Assembly (NCBI GenBank): GCA_021234155.1
Contig: JAJEKV010000060.1
Location: 1,638,988 to 1,702,987 of the forward strand
Direction: 5' to 3'
Length of the DNA stretch: 64,000 bases
Origin: Isoetes taiwanensis
Lineage: Eukaryota > Streptophyta > Lycopodiopsida > Isoetales > Isoetaceae
The position numbers and the translations under genes were made by a program. Positions within the stretch are counted from its first letter, which is position 1, and each line of letters opens with the position of its first letter. Below the pieces are notes generated by a model that did no database searches, was not told the DNA's origin, and saw only the letters and a program-made list of their open reading frames with translations. Below are positions 36,141 to 48,541 of this stretch, piece by piece.

Positions 36141-37190
36141 TCAAGTACGAAATCCCTGGCCTCCCTCTTCCCCTCGTGCGTCATGTCCCAGCTCGTGAGT
36201 GATTCCCACCATCCTTGAGTTACATAATTTGCATAATGAATGGCGGTCGTGAATCGCGATGTCAGTGCAGAGCACACGAAACATACATCTTCTGATACAT
36301 TCTTCTCTCTTTTCCGCCCAGATATCTTGTCTATCCAATAGGGTACTTTACTAATCTGGCTGAAGATACCCAGATGTCTGTTTACTCACTGAATAGAGGC
36401 TTTCTTGTCCCATTTACCTTGTGACTAATGGGTTCTTGCGAATTAATTAGTCGTCACGCCTTGAGATTGTAAGACCTCAGTACCTTTTCTTTGTTAATAG
36501 AATTTGTTTTGGGCTTGTGTTTGGGGTGCTTCCTCTAAGCTCAATGCTTTGTCCCTCTGCTTCCCCTCTTGTTCTCCCGGATTAATGGCTCGAGACAAGC
36601 CTTTTTGATATTGTTGTTCAAGACTTCAATGCCATCTCTGCTTGCCTTTCTGTTATTCTTAGTATATTTAGTCTTAGCCTCATGAATTCTTCCATGTATA
36701 GCTAGGGTGATAGGTTCATGATCAAGCCCGTGTTGCTCTATTTACTGCTTGTATGGGATCGTGGAACATAGTGCTTGCAAAAACTTTTCTTTGAAAGTCT
36801 TGAACACCGCAAATGTTCGCTATAGCTTATTAGACTTTGCGTAACCTTCTACCATATACATGCGGCAGAAGTTTGCAATTGCCACCTTGCCAATAATATT
36901 GTCCTTCTTTTCATAAAATTTCCTGAATTCTTCCATCTCATCAAGTCATGCCTAGGCTTCTATACGGCCAGAGCCTTCCACAATGTCCCGACTTCACGAG
37001 TTTTTTTGAGACGTTATTCATGATGTTGTCTATCTTTTTCTGATAGTCCTTTGCTTTGTGGTTCCTAGGTCTGCCATGAGAGCTATCTAATTCACTCTCT
37101 GAACTGCTATCTGATCTACTATTTGGGTTACTATCTGTGCTGGAGCTCAAAGAAATAGGGCTCCTCTTGTTTCTTCTCTTCATTTTCATG
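36141..37190 (-). pseudogene. Probable gag-like region of the chromovirus
   Basis: A serine/aspartate-rich, charged segment (DSNPNSRSDSSSESELDSS, 37130-37080) is followed by MRWKNSGNFMKRR and similar pieces, interrupted by stops. It sits 5' of the RT on the coding strand, where gag belongs. The assignment rests mainly on position and composition; no zinc knuckle was found. Confidence 0.45.
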
Positions 37191-37860
37191 TCACCCTTGG
37201 CTGAAACTACTCATTCCATTTGATTTTCTCTACTTCACCGGTGGTGGAGGTGCTATAGGCCACTCCCATTTCGCATAGAGGTGGGTGAGCCATTTGCACC
37301 AATTTGGACCATTTTGGTTACTCATATGTACCCGGTCGCTTTGTTGATAGCCCCTCTATCGACATGTCCTCCTCTTAGATTAGGTTCCTTGTAGAAACAA
37401 GTTCTTAGGTATGGTGTGTTCTGCTTTGGCCTTGGTTCTCTGGACCTACAAGGTAAAACAAAGTTTCTAGTACCAAGTATTAATTACACATGCTTATGGT
37501 GTAATTATTTGTTATTCGTCACTCTATGCGGTTGTTTGAAAACATAAAAGAAATCTAGATAATACAGGATGATAAGATTGCAATATTGTTTCTATTGAAC
37601 ATATCAGAGTTATACAATTTAGCTCAAAAGTTAAAATAATACACTCAATGATTAATTTTTTTTTTTAAGTTATTACAAGCTTGGAGGGTTTAATCTCTTG
37701 GTTGGCACTTGAACTTGAAGAACTGCTTGATATCTTTTAGTTTGAGGCCCTTGCCAATGTTTCGGAGGATATTTCTTGAAGATCCCCTTCACAATGCTTT
37801 CGAGCTACTCCTGATGCTTTGGAAGCTTTCGGGTGTTTATAGGCTGCTAGCCACTACAAG

Positions 37861-38411
37861 TCAGGTGTAGGTGCCCCTCTTGTGAAATCCTAAAATTTGT
37901 ATAGTGCCACTGACCTCTCGAAGAGAATTATGTAATCTATATTCTCTCTTATCTTGGCATGCCCTCCAAAGCCGTGCGGTGCTGTGAGGAGAGTCACGAC
38001 CTCTTCTCCCCTTGGGCTGAAGTCCATGTGGAATACTATCATCTGCCCTTAGCTTAGGGCTAGAAGGTAATAGCGGAGGGCCTTTCCCTTTTGGGGCTCT
38101 ACCCTTGCTTTTCTTGTGCATGTGTCCTTCCTCCCCACAGAGCTGCCGTAGATGTCAACTGCCAAGAGATCATCGTGGTCTCTCTCTGCATAATTGGCCA
38201 GCGTTCTCCAAGATGGCCTTGAGTTCTCTTTCTCTCTCCTGCTTGCTTGATTGAGGGAGGAAGCTCGTGTAGTCCCTTCCTTATGCAGCTTGTTTAAAGT
38301 TACCTTGGGTTGGCAGATATATACGATATATAAATGGTTGTTGTTCTTTGAGAAGTGCCTTATGTACTCATAAAAACATACAGTGACATTATTTCCCCAT
38401 GAAATTTTCAT
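37861..38411 (-). pseudogene. Unknown broken frames between gag and 5' LTR of the chromovirus
   Basis: Two overlapping minus-strand frames (38049-38411 and 37861-38121) contain VHKALLKEQ-like text in one frame and a basic stretch KKSKGRAPKGKGPPLLP in the next, suggesting one former ORF with a frameshift. Family unknown. Confidence 0.3.
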
Positions 38412-38829
38412 CTTGCCTCATAGGGAAGATCTTGAGTTCTGATGATGGGTAGTCATACGCTTTATCCCACCAAGCCATAAAGGGCTAAGAGCTCATCTAT
38501 TCTTAATCCTTAAGTCCTAAGCAATATATAGTAGTGTTGGAGATGTTGTTGTGAGGAGGTACTCCTCCCCATGGATGAGCATTGGAAACAAGGTTGTTGT
38601 GCCTACTAATGGTTCTGTGGCCCTTCTCACTTCTTCTTCGTGCTACTCAATTCCCCTTTCCATTTTTATGCTAGACTTCTCTCTTCATCCTCGTCTTATT
38701 CTTCCACTTCTTCATAATCTCCCTCAAACGCTGATCTATCATGTATTCAAGGGCGCTAAGTCCAATGGCTGTATGGATGGTTCCCATACTTTGTTGATGG
38801 TGTTAAAGTGCATGGATGTTAATAAAATT

Positions 38830-39309
38830 TTATGCGAAGTGGCGCGTATCTATGCACCTTAAACTGCGACTCATATGTCCCGAAGCGCCAATTCCTTGTC
38901 GATCCCAAATTTGGTTCTTGACCTTTGAAACCACTTGACACCCGGCGAATTGTCTCTGGGGAGACCCATTTCCCTCCCCTTGGTGGGATGGTGGTCTCCC
39001 AAGGTAGAACTTGTTGATCATACTGGCACCGATGCTCGGGGTGTAGAGGGTGTGCTTATTAAATGTTGCATTGAAGGTGAAGTGGTCATCCACGGAAGCT
39101 TCTTCAAAAGGCACCTCACTGATGTGGTTGGTGGTATTGTACCATTTGATGAAGATTGGGGCAAAACTAGGGTAACAAATGGTTCGGGAAGATAACAAAA
39201 GGTGAAAATTGCATACAGGGAGAGCTAAGCTTAAGTGAGGAGAAAAATCGATGGGGATCCTTATAAGAATCACAGGTACTTTGAGTTTTAGGTGCAGGCC
39301 TTTGCACAT
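38830..39309 (-). other. 159-codon frame of unknown function inside the chromovirus 5' region
   Basis: This is the longest intact minus-strand frame in the element, and includes YPSFAPIFIKWYNTTNHISE, VDDHFTFNATFNKHTLYTPS and MINKFYLGRPPSHQGEG. It has no retroviral motif and lies between the 5' LTR and the gag-like region, where elements sometimes carry extra genes. The amino-acid composition is protein-like, with aromatic residues spread through it. I do not recognise the family. Confidence 0.4.
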
Positions 39310-40984
39310 TTGAAAAATCCTAGGTTTAGAAGGTATAATGGATTGACTTATTTAAAGAGCTAACATAGCGAAAACAAGGCAAGAAACAAATCAGAGTGGT
39401 CTATTTGGACAACTTTGGATCGAACTTGGTCAATCCGGGTTATCTGGGTGAATGGAGCTTCTGAGACTCTCGGAATGCCATTTGGCACGGAGTGATCCAG
39501 GTGGATCCCTTTTGCTCAAAATTTGACATTTTTTGGGTGATTTATGGTGCTAGAGTGCAAATTTTATTCACTTCTAGCCTATCTACCAACTTATTTCATC
39601 TTAATCGAATACTTTTAAGCAAAAAAAATGGGAATGGCCCGAGAAACTGCGAGTCTGAGATGGGATTTTCAGACTCTCAGATAATAGTTTAACATGGAGT
39701 GACCAGTGCTTTAGTTTGGCCTCTATTTCATCATTTTAAGTAAAATAAAAAATTTGTAATCTATCATTAACTTAAGGAATATATACATACTAGCTCAAAA
39801 TTTTATACAAAACTTCATAAATTTTAACTTTTCTAATCCTCCGTGCTAAATTTAGGTCCTTGGGTATAACAGTAACCCTTTTTGCATCATCATCGGGGTG
39901 ACTCGATGGTATGTTGAAATCACATGTTAGAAGGCGCTGAAACGGGGCACTACGAATAAAGAATTCATGCACCGCTATTTGAGAGTGTGCAGAATTTACC
40001 GAAAAACACTTTATGCTTCCGGAGGTTAGATTACGGCATTGAACCTCGCCGGCATCCTTGAATTACAGTGGAGGGAGCTTAGGTTGGTTCTTAGGTCTAT
40101 CACCTTCGAGACTTCTACCGTTACGCTGCGGTACCATTCATTATGCTCCAGTCACTTCTTAGGAAGTAGATCTTGAAGGCCGCCTTTCTCTTCTCAAACT
40201 CGATATTGTGTTTGAGTTTGACGGTTCTTCATTGTTTTTGGTAGTTTGGGCCATACTGGAAATGGCAGTCGAGCATTGGGGTTGGATGACTCTCCAACCT
40301 CTTCCTCCCCTTCCCCTCCTCCCCCCTCCTTCCCCTCCCCACCCCCTCCTCCTCCCCTCCTCCTCAGCAAGGCGTTCCATCTCTTGGAAATGCTTGGATG
40401 ACCACATTCCCCACATCCACGGCTCTCGTGGTCCACGTATTGCTCCTGTACGATCTTCTTTCCCTCTCCTGTCATTTTTCATCCCACTCTGCTACTTTCT
40501 CCTTCCCCTTCCTCTTCTTCGAGGCCATCTGTTGCCGCATTGCTTGTTCTTTATTTGCTCCTGCTCCTCTTGCTCCTCTCGGAGAGTATTCATTTGGCAA
40601 CCATCGTTAGATTGAGTTGATTCGGAGCAGGCTACTTGAATTCTTCCTTTCGTCAGTATGGTAAGACTTGTCAAAGGAGCCGTAGATGTTTGGCTCGTCA
40701 CCGCTTAGATCTTGGCATGAATGCTTTGGGATCTTCTTGCCGCTTCGGTTTGTGTCCTGCCATGTGGCCTTAGTGGTGAGCAGGACATTCCTCCATGATT
40801 GCATTTGGTGCGTGCCATACCCTTTGGTTTAAGAAACTGATTAATTTAAGTCAGAGATCTTCTTAAGGATCTAAGAAAGTGCTCTAAGGCAAGGCAAGAT
40901 GACACACATGACAAAATACTCACGGTCTGGTGTGCAGTTTTAATGACACCCTTAGTATTTGACCCACTGTCGGAGCTTATAAAT
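39310..40984. other. Chromovirus 5' leader region with a homopyrimidine block
   Basis: No coding motif is seen. Plus 40290-40367 is almost pure C/T (blocks such as cctcctcccccctccttccc) ending in cag, a mirror-like polypurine/polypyrimidine tract able to form triplex DNA. No primer-binding site complementary to a common tRNA 3' end could be identified next to the LTR. Confidence 0.4.
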
Positions 40985-42374
40985 ATAATGTCGGCTACTA
41001 GCAATATAAATTACTGTCACGATTAAAACACCTCGACGGGTAGTGCCATCCATCATAGACATCAATAGATCCATCATAGACATCAATACATCATCATCCA
41101 TGCCGGATCCTACTTTCAGGTTTGTTTGTAGGGAAATTGGTATGGAAGTAGATTGAGACCATAATAATGGTAATTTGGCAATAGACGTAGCTAGGATTAA
41201 CACTCCATTCGCCTCTCACACATTGCATGTACCTACGAAGATGGAATTTCATCGAGGGCTCCATCATGGTAGCTTTTATTAGGAGGCGTAATCTCTTAGT
41301 ATGCCCAACAAGGCTACCAGGATTGCATCTCCAGTCCATTAGGCAGAACCGCATCTTCCCATGCCGTAGACAATGGATGATATGGCTATAGAGGATCGTG
41401 GCGACACATACGCTACTGGTAGAACTCTGAAAACAAGAACCCGAGGCCAACACGCAGCCGGCCCGGTCAAAGATGGCGCCATCGATCGAGAGAAGTGTGG
41501 GACTTACACCGGCCTCAGTGGCGGTATAAACATAGCTCGCTCAAGTCCCCGGTAGCCAGCGGACTCCTCTATCTTGCCAGAGCTACATTGCGGTGCTTTC
41601 AGTCATCTCACCAGCCTCCATAGCCTAGTGGATTCTATGCGCAGTAATAGGAACCAAAGTCTAAACTGAAATATCATCTAAACATGGCTGCATTTCCTTT
41701 CCACTACAAGAGGAGCAACGCAATCAACTTGACATCATATATCTACAGATATTGGCGAATATATCTAATCGATCACATGCATCGAACTTACAGTAGGTTC
41801 ATTGATTAGAGATTCAAGATCCCTGCTTGAGGGTTCTAGAAGGGCTCTACTAGAATCTGAGATATTAAACTCATCTGAAATCCCTAACGTCAGGATGATC
41901 TGTGGACGCCGATATACATGGTAGGAACAAATAGGCATCTTAGGTAGCTCTGCCAGAGGATTGTTCAAAGTAGCTTCCACTCCCTCTACCTATTTTGCAG
42001 CTCCACAGAACTCTTTGGGCTGTATTTATCTTTGCGTGGTGATTCACGAAGTACAGGTTTAAGATAGAATAAAGTTCCCGGAGCAATTTTGAAGCGAAAA
42101 GAAGTAACTAAGGATTAGGAGTTTTGGCCATTAATTTGAGTTAGGTTACTTATGTCATGCCATGTGGCTCATTGAGGTACATCCATGGCATGTGGCCAAT
42201 AGGATGGGGACATGTGAGTGGTTCCATTCTATGATTGACAAAGTTATATGAAATAACAGCCCGGCTCCACTTATCCACATTAAGATACTCTAAAGTACCC
42301 CTAGGTAAACTTGTATCTTGTAATCAACAGAAATATACATATTTATACCATACATTCTAGAACTTCTGATATTA
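40985..42374 (-). repeat. 5' LTR of the chromovirus
   Basis: Co-linear with 30597-31971 (see there) but the terminal TGTGATC has decayed to TAATATC. It shows a short internal duplication of catcatagacatcaata at about 41050-41085. It appears about 300 bp shorter than its partner at the end facing the coding region. Confidence 0.78.
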
Positions 42375-43640
42375 TCCACTTCTTTAAGATGACCTATGCC
42401 TCTAGACCATATATTTTATGTATACCTCCCTCTAAACATATAGAGAAAGACAAGATTATAAAGAAAATGATATAGAGGGCATGCTAGAGGTGGTCCGGAG
42501 AAAAAAAAGAAACTAGAAGCGTGGGGCGTTGGCCAATGATTCCCCACAAGAGACAGAGATATTTTTTAAGCAACCATTAGCGAAAAGGAAAGGAGATATT
42601 TTTTAACGATAAAGGAATATCACTTATCTTAAAAGGGAAGATCAAAAAAGTATTCGGGCCACTATTTTTACAACAAAGGAGGATGACAGCTTGAAGTTGG
42701 ATCTTGTGGAGCTTCAACGAAATAATGAGGGAGCAAATGCCTTTATCACGAAGAAAAAGGTCAGTGAGACTATAAAATATAGCGACATGTACCAATCCGT
42801 GAGGAGACAACATCTGTTCTTGATTAAAACCGGATTTTGATTGCGCTGCTGGAATGTCTTGCAACCCAGGTTGTCAGGGTCTTGCACCCAGTGAAAAGTT
42901 TCTTGACTTGTGTTGATTCACGGTAACTCTAAAGCAGTCTCATATGAATCTTGGCCCAGTACGTGGTGGAGCACATCTAAGCGTATTTGTTGGAGTGGAT
43001 TTGGTCTAATTTGTGAAGTGGATAATAGGTACATGATCAATTCCTTTCATTCCCTCTAATTCAGCAGAAAATTGTCTTAGCTCTTTTCACAGAACCCGGT
43101 TTGGGGTGAATTTTGAAATCACTTTTAGTTGTGAAACCGGCTACTTATTTCTTATCATGATTATTTCTTCTTTATTTTGTCACATACAATTGTTGTTTAG
43201 AAATTAAAATCTTTAAGTTTTCTCTTAAAAGCGTATCGAGGAAAACAAATGGGTCGTGATTTCTTCTTATATAGAGAACCATCATTCTAGAGAAAGGACA
43301 CGACATCTGCGCCATTTTGGGCGTCAAATCTATCATAGTGGGCAACCTATGCTTCAGGCCTTTAACAGCTCTGTCTATATATCAATGTTGCTTCGCTAGC
43401 ATTTCTCTGTAGCGTTCCTCATTTGAATTCTGTTTCTGGAAGTTTCCCTCCTTCCTTCTGGTCCCAGTCACACAACTTCATTTTCGTCTCCAACATCTGT
43501 TAGTCTCTTCTCATTTCCACCTAGTGAGAGGTGGATAGCTCTTCTCTTCTATACCTTTGGCGTGGTCTCTGCAATTTCCCCATACACTTGTAAACCACGG
43601 AGGCACCTAAAGGGGTGTAGTGGACTGGGCATTCCTATCG
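42375..43640. other. Intergenic; promoter-like region before the CT repeat
   Basis: Mostly without coding signal. At 43375-43382 ctatatat lies upstream of a C/T-rich stretch, resembling a plant TATA box and 5' UTR, but no gene follows. Short motif tgtaaaccacggaggcacc (about 43588) recurs as tgtaaactacggagacacc at about 44067. Confidence 0.3.
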
Positions 43641-43772
<132 letters not shown>

Positions 43773-44572
43773 GGCATAGCTCTGACTGGCTTCGGTATTC
43801 CTCATTTGTGTCATTATCCTTTTAGGTCCCTTTTTAGATCAACGGTGTAACCGATTCAATTGGCATTTTGATGCTTGGCGATGGCGTCAACTCAACATTT
43901 TGACTTCCATGTAGTACATTTGGTTGCATTTTGGCACCTGATGGATCGTCTTTTCAATTTTAATATTGTGCTATTATGTGGCCGGTAAACGTATTTGGCT
44001 ATTAACTTTATTTGATTACTATCGGGGTTGATTCTGAGTTGGCCAATGGGCCTTTGCATTTTCCGGCCTGTAAACTACGGAGACACCAGCGCAGGTGAAA
44101 CCACCATATGAATATTGGTATTCTGCCTAAAGCTGTAGCCTCGCAGCTAGATGATACTGTTGATTTGTTCCCATCTTGGTGTTGTGATTCTTGTATTCAG
44201 ATCCCAATGCTTAGCCTTGAGCCGAGGATTCTCATGGATTATTGCTGATCTTTGTAATTCTTGTTGTTATTTAATTTTATAGTCTCAGCGCGGTAGTGGT
44301 GGCAACCTAACCCTTACACCCGACTATTGGCACTTCGTTTTTGTAGTTTTTGGGCTCGGCCTCACGAGTGCTCAGTGGGTTAGCTGTCTTAGGAGCTGCC
44401 CAATTTTGTGTGATCTCACTAAGCGTAGGTTGGGTTAGCAGCCAAGAGGTTGGTGCATGGAGTTGGTAGCGGCCTGCTTGAGGCATGTTTGGATCTGGCT
44501 TGGATAGTTCTTGAGGAGTTCGCGAGCTTGGATGCCGAGGTTAATATTTATTTCACCAGATGTATTAGCCAA
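43773..44572. other. Intergenic, no gene seen
   Basis: Closed frames. The 3' part (RNase H and LTR) of the neighbouring copia relic would be expected here but is not readable. Confidence 0.35.
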
Positions 44573-45990
44573 TAAAAACTTATTTGCTTTGATGCCAACA
44601 TCTGGGAGCTTGTTTTAGGCTGTAAAGGCTCTTCTTGTGCTTGTAGACCAAATGCTCCTTGTGTTTAACCTCAAAACCCACAGGTTGTCGCATATAAACT
44701 TCTTCCTCCAAATCACCATTCAAGAAAGCAGATGTGAAGCCCTTTTGAAAGAATAACCATCCTTTCATAGCTGCCAATGCTATTGCTACTCTAACAATAT
44801 GGATGCATGCAATAGGAGTAAAGACTTCCTCGTAATCAATTCCTTTTTGTTGCGAGCAACCTTTAGCGACCAAATGAGCTTTATACTTAGGAATAGACCA
44901 TTAGCAAAGAGGTACATGCGGAAAACCACTTATTTCAATGGCAGCTTGTAGGGAGGTTAATCAACAAGGAAGTCCTTTGATACGCAAAACATATATATTT
45001 ATTCTTCTATGCCTTTCCATTTTCTCTTTAACAGCTTCTTAATATGAGCAAGGATCATTATGATCCTCCAATTTTGCAAGCAAAGCAAGATTATGTTGCC
45101 TTTCCAAAAGAGAGAAGGTGCATGATCTCCTAAATTATGTTGGTAGCAAATTGAAGTATTAAAGTAATTATTTTCAACGTGATAATCAGTGATTCGTCCA
45201 TCCTCAGGGTCAGCGTGAAGATGTAGGGCGGAAGTGAGACTGAGGGATTGGCTGCTTCAAAAGGCTTAGCAACGCTACAAACTCATCAAGCAAACATATC
45301 AAATGGAATGTCGCCAGGTAAACTCTTTCAAGGGCTTGACACTCTGATGATCATAACTTTATGGCATGAATCAGAGTTTGTAACCCCTTTGTTCGAAGGA
45401 TACCCAATAAAATTGGTTTAGAGATCCCTATCATGCAAGTTATAATTTTTGGTTTGCTCGAAGTAATCGTATACCATCCAATAACCTAGTGCAACACATC
45501 CGGTTAGTCCCATAAAATGCACCTTAGTTGGTGTCCTTCCATTTTACAAGCTTAGTGGGTATCTGTGGCAAACAAAGCGGTGTCAAGCTAGCACGTCCTC
45601 CATGCATTCTGAATAAATTTGGCATGCACAAGCATTACGTAGACCGACGATAATTTCGTACACCTTTTTGCTTCTACTTGTGTTGATGGCAAGGAACTAC
45701 CTATGAATTCCGTTCATTAAGAATTCATCAAGTATGGAGATGTTCACCATCCTTATCACTCAGAAACTTTGATTTTCAAATGGGTCGATTTTCAGGTTTT
45801 CAAAGCTTTTCAAAAGCTTTTGAAAATTTTCAAGATTTCTTACACAAATGCAGTATAGTCCATTATACCTAATGTAATGTGGTAGAAGTTAAAAGAAATA
45901 AAAACGCACTCCTGTAGGAAGGAACTTTCACTTGTAAGCACAAATAATATTTTACTTGACAATGGGGTAGATTAGGCTATTTTCTAAGAG
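44573..45990 (-). pseudogene. Ty1/copia retrotransposon relic: integrase end and reverse transcriptase start
   Basis: Minus strand, from 45770 downwards: broken integrase pieces (FLMNGIHRQL; NRTPTK-like RTPTKVHF; FIGYPSNKGV then SCHKVMIIR), the usual copia linker between integrase and RT. Next is an open stretch at 44873-44580 with AKGCSQQKGIDYEEVFTPIA, TSAFLNGDLEEEVYMRQPVG and KSLYSLKQAPRCWHQSK, the copia (RVT_2) RT palm start. Domain order INT before RT identifies copia. The 3' half and LTRs are not visible; many stops upstream of the RT piece. Confidence 0.85.
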
Positions 45991-46683
45991 TGCACCAGAT
46001 TAACTTTGAGTTTTTAGATTTGGCAAACACATACCATCTTCAAGCACGAGGTATCAGTGGCAGTCTCTCCATGGTGTGCATTGGCCTTCATAGATGCATT
46101 TTTTAAGTATGGGCTATATCCCATGCATGAGCACCATCAGATAGTATAAGCCATTTACTTGATTCAACCTCAGTAACATTTATGTACGCCGGTGCAGTGT
46201 ATAGTAGTTCGCTTATATACGGAATAAGGCAGTGGTAGAAGAAAGAAATGAAAAACGCTTATCAAATTCCCCGACACACTAGGCAAGTGGATTTACCAAA
46301 CCTGGCATAGCATGGCATCATGTACCCTTCACGCACTGCGCCAGGGGCTTGAAAACAAACTCTCCTTACAGTAATGGGCAATGTAGCCTTTTCGAAACAA
46401 CGGCTTCAGGTACAAGATTCCAACATTGATAAATCACCTTGGTACGCACATGTGTTTGGGGCACTGATCCCAAAATACATCCCGCGTTGGAATGCATTTG
46501 TAGTGCGATATAAACTTTCATCTGCTGACATCATCAAAATTTGCCTTTGCAATCGCCGGAACTTACATGCTGTTTGTAGATCACCCGGAACTTGCATCAC
46601 ATCGGTCGGAACTTGTAACATCCAGACTTGCATCTAACACATATCATGAATAAAGGTTTATAGCTATTTCGGCCAAAGCGAAT
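45991..46683. other. Intergenic, no gene seen
   Basis: At about 46555-46635 the string ggaactt followed by acat, gcat or gtaa occurs three times at 25-35 bp spacing, a very small local repeat. Nothing else is recognised. Confidence 0.3.
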
Positions 46684-46995
46684 CTAATGTGCTAGGTTCA
46701 AGTATTCATGGGATAAGCTTTGGCTAGCACAAGCAGCTTCACTCCACTTCCTATTTATGAGCTTAGACTTTGCCACTGATTTCTTTTCTTGGGACATTCG
46801 CCTTGATATGTCCCTTTTCTCCCTTAATTGTATCATTTTAAAGTTTCTCTTATGATTTTTAGTTTCTGTTATTGATTTGGGAACAAAGGACCTCTGGCCT
46901 GTGGAGGTTTTCTCGGGCTTAGGAGGAGTGGCCTTGGAGTAATTCAAATGTTCTTGGTAAACCACGATTTTTGTTTTGATGCAACTTCGCTAACA
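46684..46995 (-). other. Possible terminal exon of an unknown gene (basic, lysine-rich)
   Basis: A frame ending in a stop at 46684 reads KTKIVVYQEHLNYSKATPP, then KPEKTSTGQRSFVPKSITET, KKSVAKSKLINRKWSEAACA. It is highly basic and protein-like, with no ATG, and starts near an acceptor-like tract (tcgcattgttag). It could be the 3' exon of a gene whose earlier exon is at 47549-47776. Family not recognised. Confidence 0.35.
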
Positions 46996-47548
46996 ATGCG
47001 ACAACATATTGGCGGAGTGTTTAGACCAATGGACATCAAATGGATTTTTCCATGCGATAATATCATAAAGTAGGAGCAAGTTTATCTAAAATTTAGTAAA
47101 TGATATCTTTTTAAATTTAAGCACCACTAGCATCATTATAATCTAGCCTTCAAGACTTCATAGCGAAATCATATACAAATATTGCAAAAGGGTAGCTAAT
47201 GAATTTTCTCTTTGGCATCATCGAGTAAGCACTTGCGGCTGGCAGGGTAGTCGGGCATATTTCCATAAATCCTGAAATTATGGTGATCCAAGTGCTTTCC
47301 AATTGTTTCATGCGCCAACATTTTTACTAATCGGCCAGTAGGAATTCATTTACGCAAACTTGTTTGAATCCTTGATCTTTAGAAATCTTGCTAATACTTC
47401 TCCCATCTTATTATAAATCAAATAGCTTATCATGATAGTTTATAATTTGATCTTTGATTAATACATTAGGTAGGAAGCAAAAGGGATCCCATGGAACACT
47501 TGATATATAGCTATATACTGTAGAAAACTTGACCCAAAATATCTGCAG

Positions 47549-47776
47549 TCAAACTGGGACTTTTACAGCTGACCAATTTTGAGATTTGCTTAGCTTTACT
47601 TTAAAGGTTTTTAGAGCATCTTTCACACCTAGATTTAGTGCCTCAATATGACTTTTTGGCAATGATGACCAGACCTTTAAATGTTTCTTCAAATGCATAT
47701 TCAACTTTTTTAAAGCCGCATTTGAAAACATTTCAATACATGTGAGATTTAATGGCGCGTCTCCTGTGGAGACCAT
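47549..47776 (-). other. Possible internal exon of an unknown gene
   Basis: The open minus-strand stretch contains NAALKKLNMHLKKHLKVWSS, then LPKSHIEALNLGVKDALKTF and KLSKSQNW, followed by a possible gtaaaa donor at about 47559. The composition suggests an amphipathic helical protein. Its upstream edge overlaps the local 85-bp duplication. No family is recognised and splicing to 46684-46995 is speculative. Confidence 0.33.
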
Positions 47777-47963
47777 GTTTCTTCTTAACTATAGGTCCAC
47801 ATGCCTTTGCGTGTCCTTAATTTGACCAAGTTATTAATTGAAGCACATTTGTGGAGACCATGTTTCTTCTTAACTATAGGTCCACATGCCTTTGCGCGTC
47901 CTTAATTTGACAAAGTGATTAATTGAAGCACATTTTTGACAAAGTGATGAATTGAAGCACATT
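47766..47963. repeat. Tandem duplication, 85-bp unit, 2.3 copies
   Basis: Copies at 47766-47850 and 47851-47935 start gtggagaccatgtttc and are nearly identical. A third partial copy (ttgacaaagtgatgaattga, about 47936-47963) repeats only the end. High identity suggests a recent event. Confidence 0.9.
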
Positions 47964-48541
47964 CATGACCACTGATTGTTACGTGCATGATAAATGTTTC
48001 TAATGCTACGAGGTTATCTTATTTGCCACGTAACAATATTGTGATTATAAGCTTTGATTTAAATGGTTTGTCAAGTAGCCTTTTTTAGCGCAAACTTGCA
48101 TGATTGAAGATCCACGCTTTTTAAGTACACTGTTAGCCTTGATGCATATATGGCCCCATAAACAATTATTCCGTTTAAGCAAACCATTAAGAACCACAAA
48201 GTAGTGAATAATTCACTTGACATAGGTAGCCATGATTAATAATTATCTACAACCATCACAACATGAGAAAAAACAAACAATTCAACACCAATATAGGCGA
48301 TGGAAAGAGACAACCGATTTAATTATAATTTCATCCATTGATAGAGATGGAAATATACATTTAATCAATTGAATACAAGCCACTCATGGGCCGGAATTGA
48401 TAATATATTATCAATTGTATTTTTTTTAAGTATCTATACCTTGGGTACATTAGGACAATGATCCTTTGTAGGAGGTAAAGGGAAAGGTCTTAGCACTTAT
48501 CTTTCCAGCACTACCTATTTGCTTTAAAAATAGTGCTGCAC

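Larger units (their letters stand above)
30597..42374 (-). mobile_element. Old Ty3/gypsy chromovirus-type LTR retrotransposon
   Basis: Two diverged direct repeats (30597-31971 and about 40985-42374) flank minus-strand retroviral-type coding relics in gypsy order. From right to left these are an unknown ORF, a gag-like region, reverse transcriptase, RNase H, integrase and a chromodomain, then a polypurine tract abutting the left LTR. The order PR/RT/RH/INT with a C-terminal chromodomain defines a chromovirus. All frames are broken and the LTRs differ by many substitutions and indels, so the insertion is old. Outer ends are uncertain because the repeat homology starts inside the LTR on the left side. 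Within it, 31985-32802 and 35431-36140 show no readable domain. Confidence 0.85.

Noticed and set aside
40159-40615. Overlapping 93-135 codon frames on both strands (Gly/Arg- or Pro/Leu-rich)
   Set aside because: Produced by the homopyrimidine tract in the chromovirus leader; low complexity and no conserved motif.
41094-41555. Frames of 60-119 codons
   Set aside because: Within the 5' LTR; chance frames.
45800-45850. Palindrome tcaaaagcttttga as a regulatory site
   Set aside because: Short AT-rich palindrome inside a decayed copia relic; no evidence of function.
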